Origin: Enterobacterales bacterium
GTDB taxonomy: Bacteria > Pseudomonadota > Gammaproteobacteria > Enterobacterales > Succinivibrionaceae
Direction: 5' to 3'
DNA: 28,356 nucleotides
NCBI GenBank assembly: GCA_900768635.1
Contig: CAAGDP010000050.1
Span: 1 to 28,356, forward strand
Part shown: piece by piece, positions 1-8,033 of the stretch
Numbering within the stretch: the stretch's first letter is position 1
Layout of the letters: each line of letters begins with the position of its first letter
Made by a program: the position numbers and the translations under genes
The notes under the pieces: model-generated
The model's database searches: none
Seen by the model: only the letters and a program-made list of their open reading frames with translations
What the model was told of the DNA's origin: nothing

Positions 1-31
1 ACTATACAAAAATACATAGAGTCTCAAGGAT

Positions 32-83
32 AGGAGGTCGGTTGCTCCTCCCACCACCTAAAGGTAGTGGGTTTCCGCAACCT
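32..83 (+). mobile_element. Putative IS200/IS605 right end with omega-RNA-like pseudoknot
   Basis: Three nested pairings are visible. Stem A pairs AGGAG (32-36) with CTCCT (45-49). A hairpin pairs CCCACcACC (50-58) with GGTaGTGGG (63-71) around a TAAA loop, with one C-A mismatch. The loop of stem A (GGTTG, 40-44) can pair with CAACC (78-82), closing an H-type pseudoknot around the hairpin; an alternative fold is one long stem of GGTTGC (40-45) with GCAACC (77-82). IS200/IS605 elements that carry tnpB end in such a hairpin-plus-pseudoknot segment, which is the 3' part of the omega RNA, with the guide starting just beyond the element end. No tnpB is in view because the window starts here, so the family assignment is inference from the fold. 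There is no T-run, so it is not a simple terminator. Confidence 0.45.
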
Positions 84-129
84 AATTAAATTTATGAATC
101 CTCCGGTGAAGAGAACTGTGTCAGGGATG

Positions 130-157
130 CAATACAGATCAAATTATTTCTGTATTG
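130..157. promoter_or_regulatory. Inverted repeat upstream of the GGDEF-EAL gene
   Basis: CAATACAGA (130-138) and TCTGTATTG (149-157) form a perfect 9-bp inverted repeat around a 10-nt A/T-rich centre, about 40 bp before the likely GTG start of the c-di-GMP gene. It could be an operator or an RNA hairpin in the leader. No T-run follows. No known regulator consensus is recognised. Confidence 0.25.
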
Positions 158-197
158 TCTGAATTATCATTAAAGATTGTTGTTTCAACTGGAGTTT

Positions 198-1952
198 AAT
201 GTGTTCACTTTTTTTGATGTGACAGTTTTATTATCCTTTCTGGCTGTGATTGTATTTCTGATCACCAGATTGATGATTTGCAGAAAAAAAATAGATTTTC
301 AGAAAGATCTGATTCGTTTTTTTGAACAGACATTGGATCATTCTCCAGATATTATCTGGCTGAAAGATCGGGAGCTGCGTATTATTTATGTTAACAGCGC
401 CTATCGTAAGCTTTTTCCTCATATAAAGGATTTTACCGGACTTACTGATGAGGAACTGTCAGATCGTTTTCTGGCTGATGGTTACCGCAGAGATGATGAA
501 TTTGTAATTAAATCCGGAAAGGATTATCGCTATCAGGAAAATGACAAGGGTACTCTTTGGTTTGAGACTGTTAAATTTCCGCTTTTTTCACTTGCGGGAC
601 CGGTTACAGGTTGCGGAGGTATCGCCCGGAATATAACTGATCGCAAAAATGAAGAGCTGATGAATTATGAGATGGAACATGTGGATTTTCTCACCGGTGT
701 AAGCAACCGGCAGTCTCTTATGTCGTCATATCCTGAGAAGCTAGCGCTGGCCGTGTCGAAAAATATCGAAACCGCCTTATTTGAGATAAATCTGGCAAAT
801 TTCCGCCTGTTTAATGTAACCCATGGTTATCAGAATGGAGATATGGTATTGCGGACCATATCTTTCCGACTCCGTTCTTTCTGTCAGGAATATAAATCCT
901 GTTTAAGCCGTACCGGAGGAGACTCCTTTGGCGTTATTATTGAGGATGTGGCAAATCCTGAAGAAATTGCCGACAAGCTTAACAATCTGGTAAAAATACC
1001 TATCAATCTGGGTAGTGAAACTGTAGAGGTATCTGCCTCCATCAGTATGGTAACAGCTCCGGGAGATACTTCCAATTTTGAGGATATGTGCAAAAAGTCT
1101 GAAGTATGTATTCAATATAACCGGATTAACGGATTGCATCAGATAACACCATACAGTTCCATCCCTAAAGATTTTGTTTTCTCTGAGCCTCTTCTGGAAT
1201 CTGATCTATGTGAAGCTATTGATCAAAAAATGCTTACCCTGGTTTATCAGCCTAAGATTAATGCAGATACTCATGCCCATATTGGATCAGAAGCTCTGTT
1301 GCGCTGGAACAGCCGGCGGTTCGGGGATGTAAGCCCACGGAAGTTCATACCTCTTGCAGAGGCTAATGGATCTATTTATCGGTTGGGATATTGGGTTATC
1401 GAGAAGTGCATAAAGCAAAATATTGATTGGAGCAACTGTGGTTATGAAATGAAACCCATTTCCATTAATCTCACCCAGAAGCAGTTTCTGGATCAAAATC
1501 TTATAGATGTAGTGCGTGAACTGCTGAACAAATACAATTATGCACCTGAGCTTTTGGAATTTGAAACCAGTGAGATAGTGTTTAATGCTTATCCGGAAGA
1601 ATCTGCGAGAATATCTTCCGAGTTGCATGAAATGGGTATTAAAATCTGTCTGGATGATTTTGGAAATTCCTTTTCCAATATGGTTTCGGTCACTTCCAAT
1701 TCCGTGGATTCAATTAAACTGGATGGTCGCTTTGTCAGAGATATTGACAGTGATGTTGCCAAGAAAGAGATTGTTCGCACTATTTATGAACTGTGCAAAC
1801 GGTATGGCCTGCAGGTAATTGCTGAAGGGGTGGAAACTAAAAACGAGTTAGCCCGGATCTCCGGTATTGGCATCAATTCTATTCAGGGCTTTTATTATAC
1901 CAAGCCTATGATACCAAGGGATTTTGAACAGTTTATCTGTAGCGTCAAATAA
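198..1952 (+). CDS. Membrane-anchored PAS-GGDEF-EAL cyclic-di-GMP protein, probably a phosphodiesterase
   Basis: A predicted c-di-GMP signalling protein of about 584 residues. One N-terminal membrane helix (about residues 5-27) is followed by a PAS domain (about 45-150), a GGDEF domain (about 165-310) and an EAL domain (about 335-575). The cyclase signature reads GGDSF (residues 240-244), so the catalytic acidic residue at position four is replaced by serine and cyclase activity is unlikely. The EAL half keeps the key motifs: EALLRW at residue 365, INLT, DDFG at 486-489, KLD and EGVE at 543. It therefore probably hydrolyses c-di-GMP. GTG at 198 is chosen as the start because GGAG (188-191) sits 6 nt upstream; an in-frame TTG at 177 has no ribosome site. 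The target process is unknown; motility is plausible given the flagellar regulators in the same window. Confidence 0.85.
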   Translation, partial: NVFTFFDVTVLLSFLAVIVFLITRLMICRKKIDFQKDLIRFFEQTLDHSPDIIWLKDRELRIIYVNSAYRKLFPHIKDFTGLTDEELSDRFLADGYRRDDEFVIKSGKDYRYQENDKGTLWFETVKFPLFSLAGPVTGCGGIARNITDRKNEELMNYEMEHVDFLTGVSNRQSLMSSYPEKLALAVSKNIETALFEINLANFRLFNVTHGYQNGDMVLRTISFRLRSFCQEYKSCLSRTGGDSFGVIIEDVANPEEIADKLNNLVKIPINLGSETVEVSASISMVTAPGDTSNFEDMCKKSEVCIQYNRINGLHQITPYSSIPKDFVFSEPLLESDLCEAIDQKMLTLVYQPKINADTHAHIGSEALLRWNSRRFGDVSPRKFIPLAEANGSIYRLGYWVIEKCIKQNIDWSNCGYEMKPISINLTQKQFLDQNLIDVVRELLNKYNYAPELLEFETSEIVFNAYPEESARISSELHEMGIKICLDDFGNSFSNMVSVTSNSVDSIKLDGRFVRDIDSDVAKKEIVRTIYELCKRYGLQVIAEGVETKNELARISGIGINSIQGFYYTKPMIPRDFEQFICSVK

Positions 1953-2315
1953 CAGACTGACTTTGTGCAGATGTAAGTGCCAGCTGTTTTGCATAGAGAG
2001 GTGATCCTGGTGATTTGCATGTGGGGTAACCTTTGTAAATACTGTTTCCCTGCAACTCTGTAACTTTTGATCAGATCGTTTGAATCGGCCTGATCTTCTT
2101 AAAAAAACACCAGAAACAGATTATTCCCGTATTCTTTTTGATGTTCATGTATTCAATAAAATCCTAGTTAATAATCTCGTCCTGAGCCAGTACTTCTGAA
2201 ATAATTTAACAGCACTTATCAAAACAAACGTAATCAATTACAATTATTTCTCATCTTAAAGGTTCTCCCATCAGGCGGATCGTTTTTTCATCTGGATTTA
2301 ATATAGGTTTATAAC
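1953..2315. other. Non-coding gap with one weak terminator-like hairpin
   Basis: These 363 bases hold no convincing gene. GATCAG (2069-2074) can pair with CTGATC (2090-2095), followed by TTCTT, which may end the upstream transcript weakly. The stretch before the Sel1 gene is A/T-rich, with AGG about 8 nt before its ATG. I see no tRNA or riboswitch. Confidence 0.4.
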
Positions 2316-3467
2316 ATGGATATTTCCAAAGCTCTTGAGGAATTAAAGCTTAAAAATTATGATGAAGCGGCAGAATTATTCAGAGATGCCGCCGAAAGCG
2401 GCAACGGTGATGCCTGTGATTTTATGGTTCAGATGTATTTGCTGTCTTTGTCGGATAAAGTTCTTAAGCAGGATGCATTACGTTATGCTATTAAAGGTTA
2501 TGAACTGCGTTCCAAGGATTCCTGTTTTAATATGGGCACTCTTTACCACAATGGCTTGTGGGGTGTTCCAGATCTGACCAAGGCTTATGAATTTTTTCTG
2601 GAAGGTGCAGATGATTATCATGACCCCCGCTGCTGTCATGCCCTTGGTGAGATGTTACGTCAAGGTGAAACCGGTGGATCTCCCAATGTGGATGAAGCAG
2701 TTAAGCGTTATGGTGAAGCAGCTTCCCGGGGTTATTATCCCTCCCAGTTTATGCTGGCAAAGATTTTTGAAAATGTAGTAAAGGATTTCGCTATTACTCT
2801 TGATTTTTACCGTAATGCAGCTCAACAGGGTCATGTGGATGCTATGCTGCGTCTGGGAGTGATCTATGAAAAAGGGATCCGTGTAGATAAAGATATTGCC
2901 CAGTCTTTGGAATGGTATGAGAAAGCTGCGGAAAAAGGTTCTGATGAAGCTTCTCTGAAAATAGCTAAAATTTGTCTTCAACCAGGGATTTATCAGAATG
3001 TGGCTGAAGAAAACAGGAAACGGGCTTATCACCTTCTGTCCCTGCTGGCCGAAAAGGGTGATCATCCTCATGCCTGCTATCTTCTGGCATCTATGCTGGA
3101 AAGCGGTCAGGGTATAAAAAAGAACGAGAATAAAGCCAGATTAATGTACTGCAGTGCTGCTGAACAGGGGGTGCTCCCGGCATTATACAAGTATGCCTGT
3201 ATGATGGTCTGGGGCACTGGTGGTGAAAAAGATCCGGTGCAGGGGTTTGCTCTTCTTCATGTCCTGTATTATCTTCTTACCTCTCACAGTATCGATATTC
3301 ATTCCGGAGATGATTTGATTTCTCCGGATGAATTGCTGGAATTGACAGAAAAGCAGCTGGCGGATTTGGAGTATGATCTTTCTCCTGAGGATAAGGCAAC
3401 CGCTTTCAAAATGGCAGATGAAAGAATTGGCCGGATTTTCGGGGTAAGTCCGGAGTCTGCAGTCTAA
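2316..3467 (+). CDS. Sel1-like repeat (TPR-type) protein
   Basis: A 383-residue soluble protein without a signal peptide, made largely of Sel1-like repeats. These are 36-residue helical hairpins with the pattern A..LG.xYxxG.gv..D...A..w..kAAe.G. Clear copies include those with YHNGLWGV (near residue 80), LGVIYEKGIRV (near 190) and LASMLESGQGIKK (near 260). Such proteins act as protein-protein scaffolds, often around signalling or envelope complexes; the partner cannot be read from sequence. The gene stands alone on the plus strand and its stop codon overlaps the stop of mutS on the other strand. The exact repeat count and any link to the upstream c-di-GMP gene are uncertain. Confidence 0.85.
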   Translation: MDISKALEELKLKNYDEAAELFRDAAESGNGDACDFMVQMYLLSLSDKVLKQDALRYAIKGYELRSKDSCFNMGTLYHNGLWGVPDLTKAYEFFLEGADDYHDPRCCHALGEMLRQGETGGSPNVDEAVKRYGEAASRGYYPSQFMLAKIFENVVKDFAITLDFYRNAAQQGHVDAMLRLGVIYEKGIRVDKDIAQSLEWYEKAAEKGSDEASLKIAKICLQPGIYQNVAEENRKRAYHLLSLLAEKGDHPHACYLLASMLESGQGIKKNENKARLMYCSAAEQGVLPALYKYACMMVWGTGGEKDPVQGFALLHVLYYLLTSHSIDIHSGDDLISPDELLELTEKQLADLEYDLSPEDKATAFKMADERIGRIFGVSPESAV

Positions 3468-3479
3468 TCAGACTTTTTT
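3461..3479 (+). terminator. Compact terminator overlapping the Sel1 gene stop and the mutS 3' end
   Basis: AGTCT (3461-3465), loop AATC, AGACT (3470-3474), then six T (3474-3479). The hairpin contains the TAA stop of the plus-strand gene. Its T-run is read on the minus strand as lysine codons near the end of mutS. The stem is short (5 bp), so strength is uncertain. Confidence 0.5.
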
Positions 3480-6127
3480 GCATCTTTTATCAACTCGTAA
3501 AGAACATTCAAAGCTTCCCTTGGAGTTAGACTATCCGGATCCAGTTCCTTTATTTTGCAGATCAGTTTCCGGAGTTGTTCTTTTTCAGGATCCACCGTGG
3601 CTGAAATCCGAACTGTTTTTTCCTGTTGAGCTTCTTCCTGTCGGGTGTTGCTTCGGGTTTCATCCATCAGTTTTTCCTGAGTCTGCTCCAGATAATGAAG
3701 CTTATGCTGTGCCCGCTTCAGTAAATCATCAGGTAGACCGGCCAGAGCTGCAACCTGAAGTCCATAAGATTTGCTTGCCGGACCATCATTTACACTGTGA
3801 AGAAATACAATACTGTTACCATGTTCGGCGGCATCAAAATGTACATTGCGAATATTAGATCGCTCATCAGGAAGCTCGGTAAGCTCAAAGTAATGAGTCG
3901 AGAATAAGGTGAGAGCCTGAAGATCAGACAGATATTCTGCTGTGGCCCAGGCCAGAGACAGACCATCAAAAGTACTTGTTCCTCTGCCTATTTCGTCCAT
4001 CAGTACCAGACTGCGGTTTGTGGCATAGTGGACGATATTGGCTGTTTCAGTCATTTCCACCATAAATGTGGAGCGTCCCGAGGCAAGATCATCTGAAGCG
4101 CCGATACGGGTAAAAATCTGATCAATTCTTCCTATCTCGGCACTTTGCGCCGGTACAAAGCTTCCCATATAACTCATAATGGTAATAAGTGCGGTTTGAC
4201 GCATATAAGTGGATTTTCCGCCCATATTTGGCCCGGTGACAATTTGCATGGTAGAGTCTTTGGTCAGGCAGGTATCATTAGGTATAAATGCTTCGTTGAT
4301 AACTCTTTCCACCACCGGATGACGGCCTTTATGGATGATGAGTTCATGTTTTTCGGTGAGAACCGGACAGGAGTAATTCCAGTCCCGTGCAGAGGATGCC
4401 AGAGAATTTAATACATCCAGCGCAGACAGATTGCGAGCGGTTTCCTGAAGCTGTTCCAGATAAGGAAGCAGGAAATCAATAAGCCCTTCATATAATTCCT
4501 TTTCAAGATCAAGACTGCGGGCTCTGGCATTAAGTGCCCGATCCTCGAACTCCTTAAGTTCCGGAGTAATATACCTCTCTGAATTTTTAAGGGTTTGCCG
4601 GCGGATATATTCCGGAGGAACCTTGCTACTTTGGGATCGGGTGACATCAATGTAGTAGCCACTTACAGAGTTATATCCGATTTTAAGATTGGATATACCG
4701 GTACGCTGACGTTCCTCCTGTTCCAGTTTCTGAAGATATTCCTCGCCGCCCCTGGCCAGATCTCTTAATTCATCCAGCTCACGACAGTATCCTTCTCTTA
4801 TGACATTTCCGTCTCTTGGCAGCAGAGAGGGCTGATCCATTATGGCCTGCTCCAGCCGTTCCCGTACTTGGGCAAATTCCTTGATCCGGGATGTGAATTT
4901 TAGTCCGGTAAGAGGGCAGTTAAGTAAAATTTCATGGATTTTGGGAATAGCCTGCAAAGTGGATCGAATGCGACACATATCTCGGGGACGAAGAGTTCGC
5001 ACCGCCAGTCTGGCCAGCACCCGTTCCAAATCACTTACATTGCACAGGGTGGATGACAGCTCTTCTACTGATGCTGAGTTAAGTAGATCTTTAATCACTT
5101 CCTGTCTGAAGATGATTTGCTGATGATCTCTTAAAGGATGCAGGATCCAGCGACGGAGCATACGGCTTCCCATGGGGGTGGAGCAGCGATCCAGTATTTG
5201 AGCCAGAGTATTTTCATAGCCACCACTGAGGTTCATGGTGAGTTCAAGATTTTTCCGGGTTGCCAGATCCAGATCTACAAAATCGCTGTTCCGGTTAAGT
5301 CGCAGAGAACGAATATGCGGAAGTGCGGTTTTCTGGGTGTTTTTTACATATTCCAGAAGACATCCGGCTGCGCAGATCCCCAGCGTTGCGCTTTCCACTC
5401 CAAATCCTGCCAGAGATTTGGTTTTAAACTGGCTGCATAATGCATCAGTACAGGTTTTGCAGGAAAATTCCCATTCCGGTCGGCGACGCAGTCCTTTCAA
5501 ATCCGAGGTGAAGCGATCTTTGGTTATAATTTCGTTGTAGAGAATTTCTGCAGGACTGATTTTCTGTAAGGTGGCATTAAGATAATCATGACCTTGTCCT
5601 TCATCAATAAAAAAGTCCCCGGAGGACATGTTCAGCACTGCTATACCGTAGCGCTGTTCTTTGGGATCATAATTTACCGCTACTATCAGATTGTCGGATT
5701 TATCCTTAAGAAGTGCTTCATCCGTTACGGTTCCCGGTGTAATGATGCGAACCACCTTACGCTCCATAGGTCCCTTATTTTTCCCGGGTTCCCCTATCTG
5801 CTCACAGATTGCGACAGATTCTCCCAAAGCAACCAGTTCCGCCAGATAATTCTCCACGGAATGGAATGGTATGCCTGCCATAGGTATACATTCCCCGGTG
5901 TTTTTTCCTCTTTTGGTAAGGGTGATATCCAGAAGTCTGGAAGCTTTGCTGGCGTCTTCAAAAAAAGTTTCATAAAAGTCTCCCATTCGGTAGAAGAGCA
6001 GCATATCAGGGTAATCAGACTTTATTTTATAATACTGTCTGACCATAGGTGTTGCAGAACTGAGATCCAGGTTATTTTCAGGGGCTTTCGGTTGTACTTC
6101 AGTCATGGCGTCGATGTTATCAGTCAT
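3464..6127 (-). CDS. mutS: DNA mismatch repair ATPase MutS
   Basis: MutS recognises mismatches and small loops and starts methyl-directed mismatch repair with MutL. At 887 residues it is slightly longer than the E. coli protein (853). The mismatch-reading Phe-x-Glu motif is present as F51-Y52-E53 within MGDFYETFFEDA. The connector, lever and clamp regions follow in normal order. The C-terminal ATPase has the Walker A GPNMGGKST at about residue 630, a Walker B ending in MDEIGRGTS, and the FSTHYFEL segment. A short acidic and lysine-rich C-terminus closes the protein. The ATG at 6127 has no obvious Shine-Dalgarno close by; a second in-frame Met lies at residue 8. The gene is divergent from pncC with 38 bp between, and overlaps the Sel1 gene by 4 bp tail-to-tail. 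Confidence 0.98.
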   Translation of the reverse strand: MTDNIDAMTEVQPKAPENNLDLSSATPMVRQYYKIKSDYPDMLLFYRMGDFYETFFEDASKASRLLDITLTKRGKNTGECIPMAGIPFHSVENYLAELVALGESVAICEQIGEPGKNKGPMERKVVRIITPGTVTDEALLKDKSDNLIVAVNYDPKEQRYGIAVLNMSSGDFFIDEGQGHDYLNATLQKISPAEILYNEIITKDRFTSDLKGLRRRPEWEFSCKTCTDALCSQFKTKSLAGFGVESATLGICAAGCLLEYVKNTQKTALPHIRSLRLNRNSDFVDLDLATRKNLELTMNLSGGYENTLAQILDRCSTPMGSRMLRRWILHPLRDHQQIIFRQEVIKDLLNSASVEELSSTLCNVSDLERVLARLAVRTLRPRDMCRIRSTLQAIPKIHEILLNCPLTGLKFTSRIKEFAQVRERLEQAIMDQPSLLPRDGNVIREGYCRELDELRDLARGGEEYLQKLEQEERQRTGISNLKIGYNSVSGYYIDVTRSQSSKVPPEYIRRQTLKNSERYITPELKEFEDRALNARARSLDLEKELYEGLIDFLLPYLEQLQETARNLSALDVLNSLASSARDWNYSCPVLTEKHELIIHKGRHPVVERVINEAFIPNDTCLTKDSTMQIVTGPNMGGKSTYMRQTALITIMSYMGSFVPAQSAEIGRIDQIFTRIGASDDLASGRSTFMVEMTETANIVHYATNRSLVLMDEIGRGTSTFDGLSLAWATAEYLSDLQALTLFSTHYFELTELPDERSNIRNVHFDAAEHGNSIVFLHSVNDGPASKSYGLQVAALAGLPDDLLKRAQHKLHYLEQTQEKLMDETRSNTRQEEAQQEKTVRISATVDPEKEQLRKLICKIKELDPDSLTPREALNVLYELIKDAKKSD

Positions 6128-6165
6128 AAATTGCAGAAGGACTTTGATCCTTAAGGTTTAGTGAA

Positions 6166-6660
6166 ATGAAACAAAATATAGCAGAGCAGGCAAGGAAGCT
6201 GGGTTCCATTCTTGCAGAAAAAAAACTTACGGTAACAACAGCTGAATCCTGTACCGGAGGCGGGATTGCCTGCGCTATAACCGCAGTTCCGGGAAGCTCA
6301 GAATGGTTTAATGAAAGCTTCGTGACTTATTCTAACCAAGCAAAGATTAAATTGGTAGGGGTTAAAGAGGAAACCCTTCGGGAATATGGTGCAGTAAGCG
6401 GAAAAACCGTGGAAGAGATGGCTCAGGGGGCTTGTGTCAGGGCTGAGGCTTCATTGGCGGTAGCTGTTTCCGGTATTGCCGGTCCCGGCGGAGGCACACC
6501 GGATAAACCGGTGGGAACTGTATGGATAGGTGCTGCTTCCAGCACCGGTGAACTATGGTCCTGTTGCTATAATTTTACAGGGGATCGGGAAGCGGTAAGA
6601 GAGCAGACCGTAGTTACCGCACTGGGAGTTTTGATTCGAATGGCCCGGGAATATCATTAA
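6166..6660 (+). CDS. pncC: Nicotinamide-nucleotide amidase (CinA C-terminal domain family)
   Basis: A 164-residue stand-alone CinA C-terminal domain. The family deamidates nicotinamide mononucleotide to nicotinate mononucleotide, returning the NMN made by DNA ligase to NAD synthesis. Diagnostic segments are TAESCTGGGIA near the N-terminus, VTYSNQAK, and SGIAGPGGGTPDKPVGTVW. It lacks the N-terminal MoCF-like domain of full CinA, as in the E. coli YgaD/PncC form. AAGG lies 9 nt before the ATG. The gene sits immediately upstream of recA, a common gammaproteobacterial arrangement, but about 200 bp of A/T-rich DNA separates the two, so recA probably has its own promoter. Confidence 0.95.
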   Translation: MKQNIAEQARKLGSILAEKKLTVTTAESCTGGGIACAITAVPGSSEWFNESFVTYSNQAKIKLVGVKEETLREYGAVSGKTVEEMAQGACVRAEASLAVAVSGIAGPGGGTPDKPVGTVWIGAASSTGELWSCCYNFTGDREAVREQTVVTALGVLIRMAREYH

Positions 6661-6866
6661 GGACAATAGATAAAAATGTGTACGACATTATATGACGTAT
6701 AAATATATTTAATTGATAATTTATCACAAAACACGAAAATTATTAAAATTTTCTGTATAAAATAGTTGATAACTACAATTATTCTGTTAAACTTAAAATA
6801 ACAGGAGCGCGTAGCCGGGATGTGGCGGCTCGCATAGGTTTTTATTCAGAAAGAAGGGTTAAACAA
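6661..6866 (+). promoter_or_regulatory. recA upstream region with three dyads and no canonical LexA box
   Basis: A/T-rich region between pncC and recA. It contains an imperfect 19-bp dyad TACGACATTATATGACGTA (6681-6699), a perfect dyad TGATAA-T-TTATCA (6714-6726) and TAGTT-GAT-AACTA (6763-6775). A possible sigma70 promoter is TTGATA (6766-6771), 16-bp spacer, TAAACT (6788-6793). No CTG-N10-CAG LexA site is present; the closest, CTGT...ACAG at 6784-6804, has the wrong spacing. Confidence 0.4.
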
Positions 6867-7925
6867 ATGGATGATAATAAGGCAAAAGCATTAAAGGTGG
6901 CGATGGATCAGATCGAGAAGCAGTATGGTAAAGGTGCCATTATGCGTCTTGGAGATAACAGTATATCTGATGTGGAAGCGTTGCCTACCGGTTCTCTGTC
7001 TCTGGATATCGCCCTTGGTATCGGAGGTCTTCCCTGCGGTCGTATAGTGGAGATTTACGGTCCGGAGTCTTCAGGAAAGACAACCCTTACTCTGGAAGTT
7101 ATTTCTGAAGCGCAGAAATTGGGAAAAACCTGTGCTTTTATCGATGCTGAACATGCATTAGATCCGATTTATGCCCGAAAGATTGGAGTTAATGTGGAGG
7201 ATTTGCTGGTATCGCAACCGGATACCGGTGAACAGGCTCTGGAAATCTGCGATATGCTGGTTAGATCCGGATCCGTGGATGTAGTGATTGTTGACTCTGT
7301 GGCAGCTCTTACTCCCAAGGCTGAAATCGAAGGTGATATGGGAGAGTCTCATGTAGGCCTTCAGGCAAGACTTATGTCCCAGGCTTTGCGTAAACTTACC
7401 GGAAGTATTAAGAATGCTAACTGCCTGTGTATCTTTATTAACCAGATTCGTATGAAGATTGGTGTTATGTTTGGTAATCCGGAAACTACTACCGGCGGTC
7501 AGGCGTTGAAGTTTTATTCCTCTGTTCGCCTAGAGATCAGAAGAGCCGGCTCGGTTAAGCAGGGTGATGAAGTTATAGGTAATGAGACCAGAGTTAAAGT
7601 CGTTAAAAACAAAGTCGCCCCTCCGTTTAAGACTGCCGAGTTTGATATTATTTTTGCCGAGGGTATTTCCAAGGAAAGCGAAATCGTAGATCTGGGCGTT
7701 AAGTGTGGCATTATCAATAAATCCGGAGCCTGGTTTGCCTATAAGGGTGAGAAGATTGGTCAGGGTAAGGTTAATGCTGTAAAGTATCTTAAGGAACATG
7801 CTGATGTAGCTTTTGAAATAGAGAAGCAGATAAGAGATCAGATGATGCACCAGGATACCTATGAAGGTGACATTAATTCCTGTACGGAGATGGATGATTC
7901 TCTGGAAGTGATCCCTGAGGAATAA
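6867..7925 (+). CDS. recA: Recombinase RecA
   Basis: RecA polymerises on single-stranded DNA, drives strand exchange and, where present, triggers LexA self-cleavage. The protein is 352 residues, the usual length. The Walker A GPESSGKTT spans residues 65-73. The Walker B aspartate region is VDVVIVDSVAAL, and the L1/L2 DNA-binding loop region includes GESHVGLQARLMSQALRK and FINQIRMKIGVMFGNPETTTGG. The C-terminus is acidic (SCTEMDDSLEVIPEE). The ATG at 6867 is chosen because AAGAAGG (6851-6857) precedes it at proper distance and the protein then begins like other RecAs; an in-frame GTG at 6822 would add 15 atypical residues. A terminator follows before recX. Confidence 0.98.
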   Translation: MDDNKAKALKVAMDQIEKQYGKGAIMRLGDNSISDVEALPTGSLSLDIALGIGGLPCGRIVEIYGPESSGKTTLTLEVISEAQKLGKTCAFIDAEHALDPIYARKIGVNVEDLLVSQPDTGEQALEICDMLVRSGSVDVVIVDSVAALTPKAEIEGDMGESHVGLQARLMSQALRKLTGSIKNANCLCIFINQIRMKIGVMFGNPETTTGGQALKFYSSVRLEIRRAGSVKQGDEVIGNETRVKVVKNKVAPPFKTAEFDIIFAEGISKESEIVDLGVKCGIINKSGAWFAYKGEKIGQGKVNAVKYLKEHADVAFEIEKQIRDQMMHQDTYEGDINSCTEMDDSLEVIPEE

Positions 7926-7965
7926 GTTTCATTTTTTCCTTATACTATAGTTGTTTATTATTGTT

Positions 7966-8020
7966 ACGGCAGATCAGAAGGTCTGAGTTGCTTTCAGACT
8001 GACTGTAAATGCCGTTTTTT
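7966..8020 (+). terminator. Intrinsic terminator between recA and recX
   Basis: An outer stem ACGGCA (7966-7971) with TGCCGT (8010-8015) encloses an inner stem GTCTGA (7981-7986) with TCAGAC (7994-7999). The outer stem runs directly into six T (8015-8020). It sits 13 nt before the recX start. In E. coli recX is likewise expressed only by read-through of a terminator after recA. Confidence 0.75.
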
Positions 8021-8033
8021 ATTTATTCATGTT

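Noticed and set aside
5588..6154. A 188-codon plus-strand frame over the 5' part of mutS
   Set aside because: Shadow of mutS; no recognisable domain, and mutS is certain.
6784..6804. CTGT...ACAG before recA as a LexA box
   Set aside because: The half-sites are 13 bases apart instead of 8, and the centre is not the usual alternating A/T.
6822..6866. Extended recA start at GTG 6822
   Set aside because: The 15 extra residues are not RecA-like and the ribosome site fits ATG 6867.
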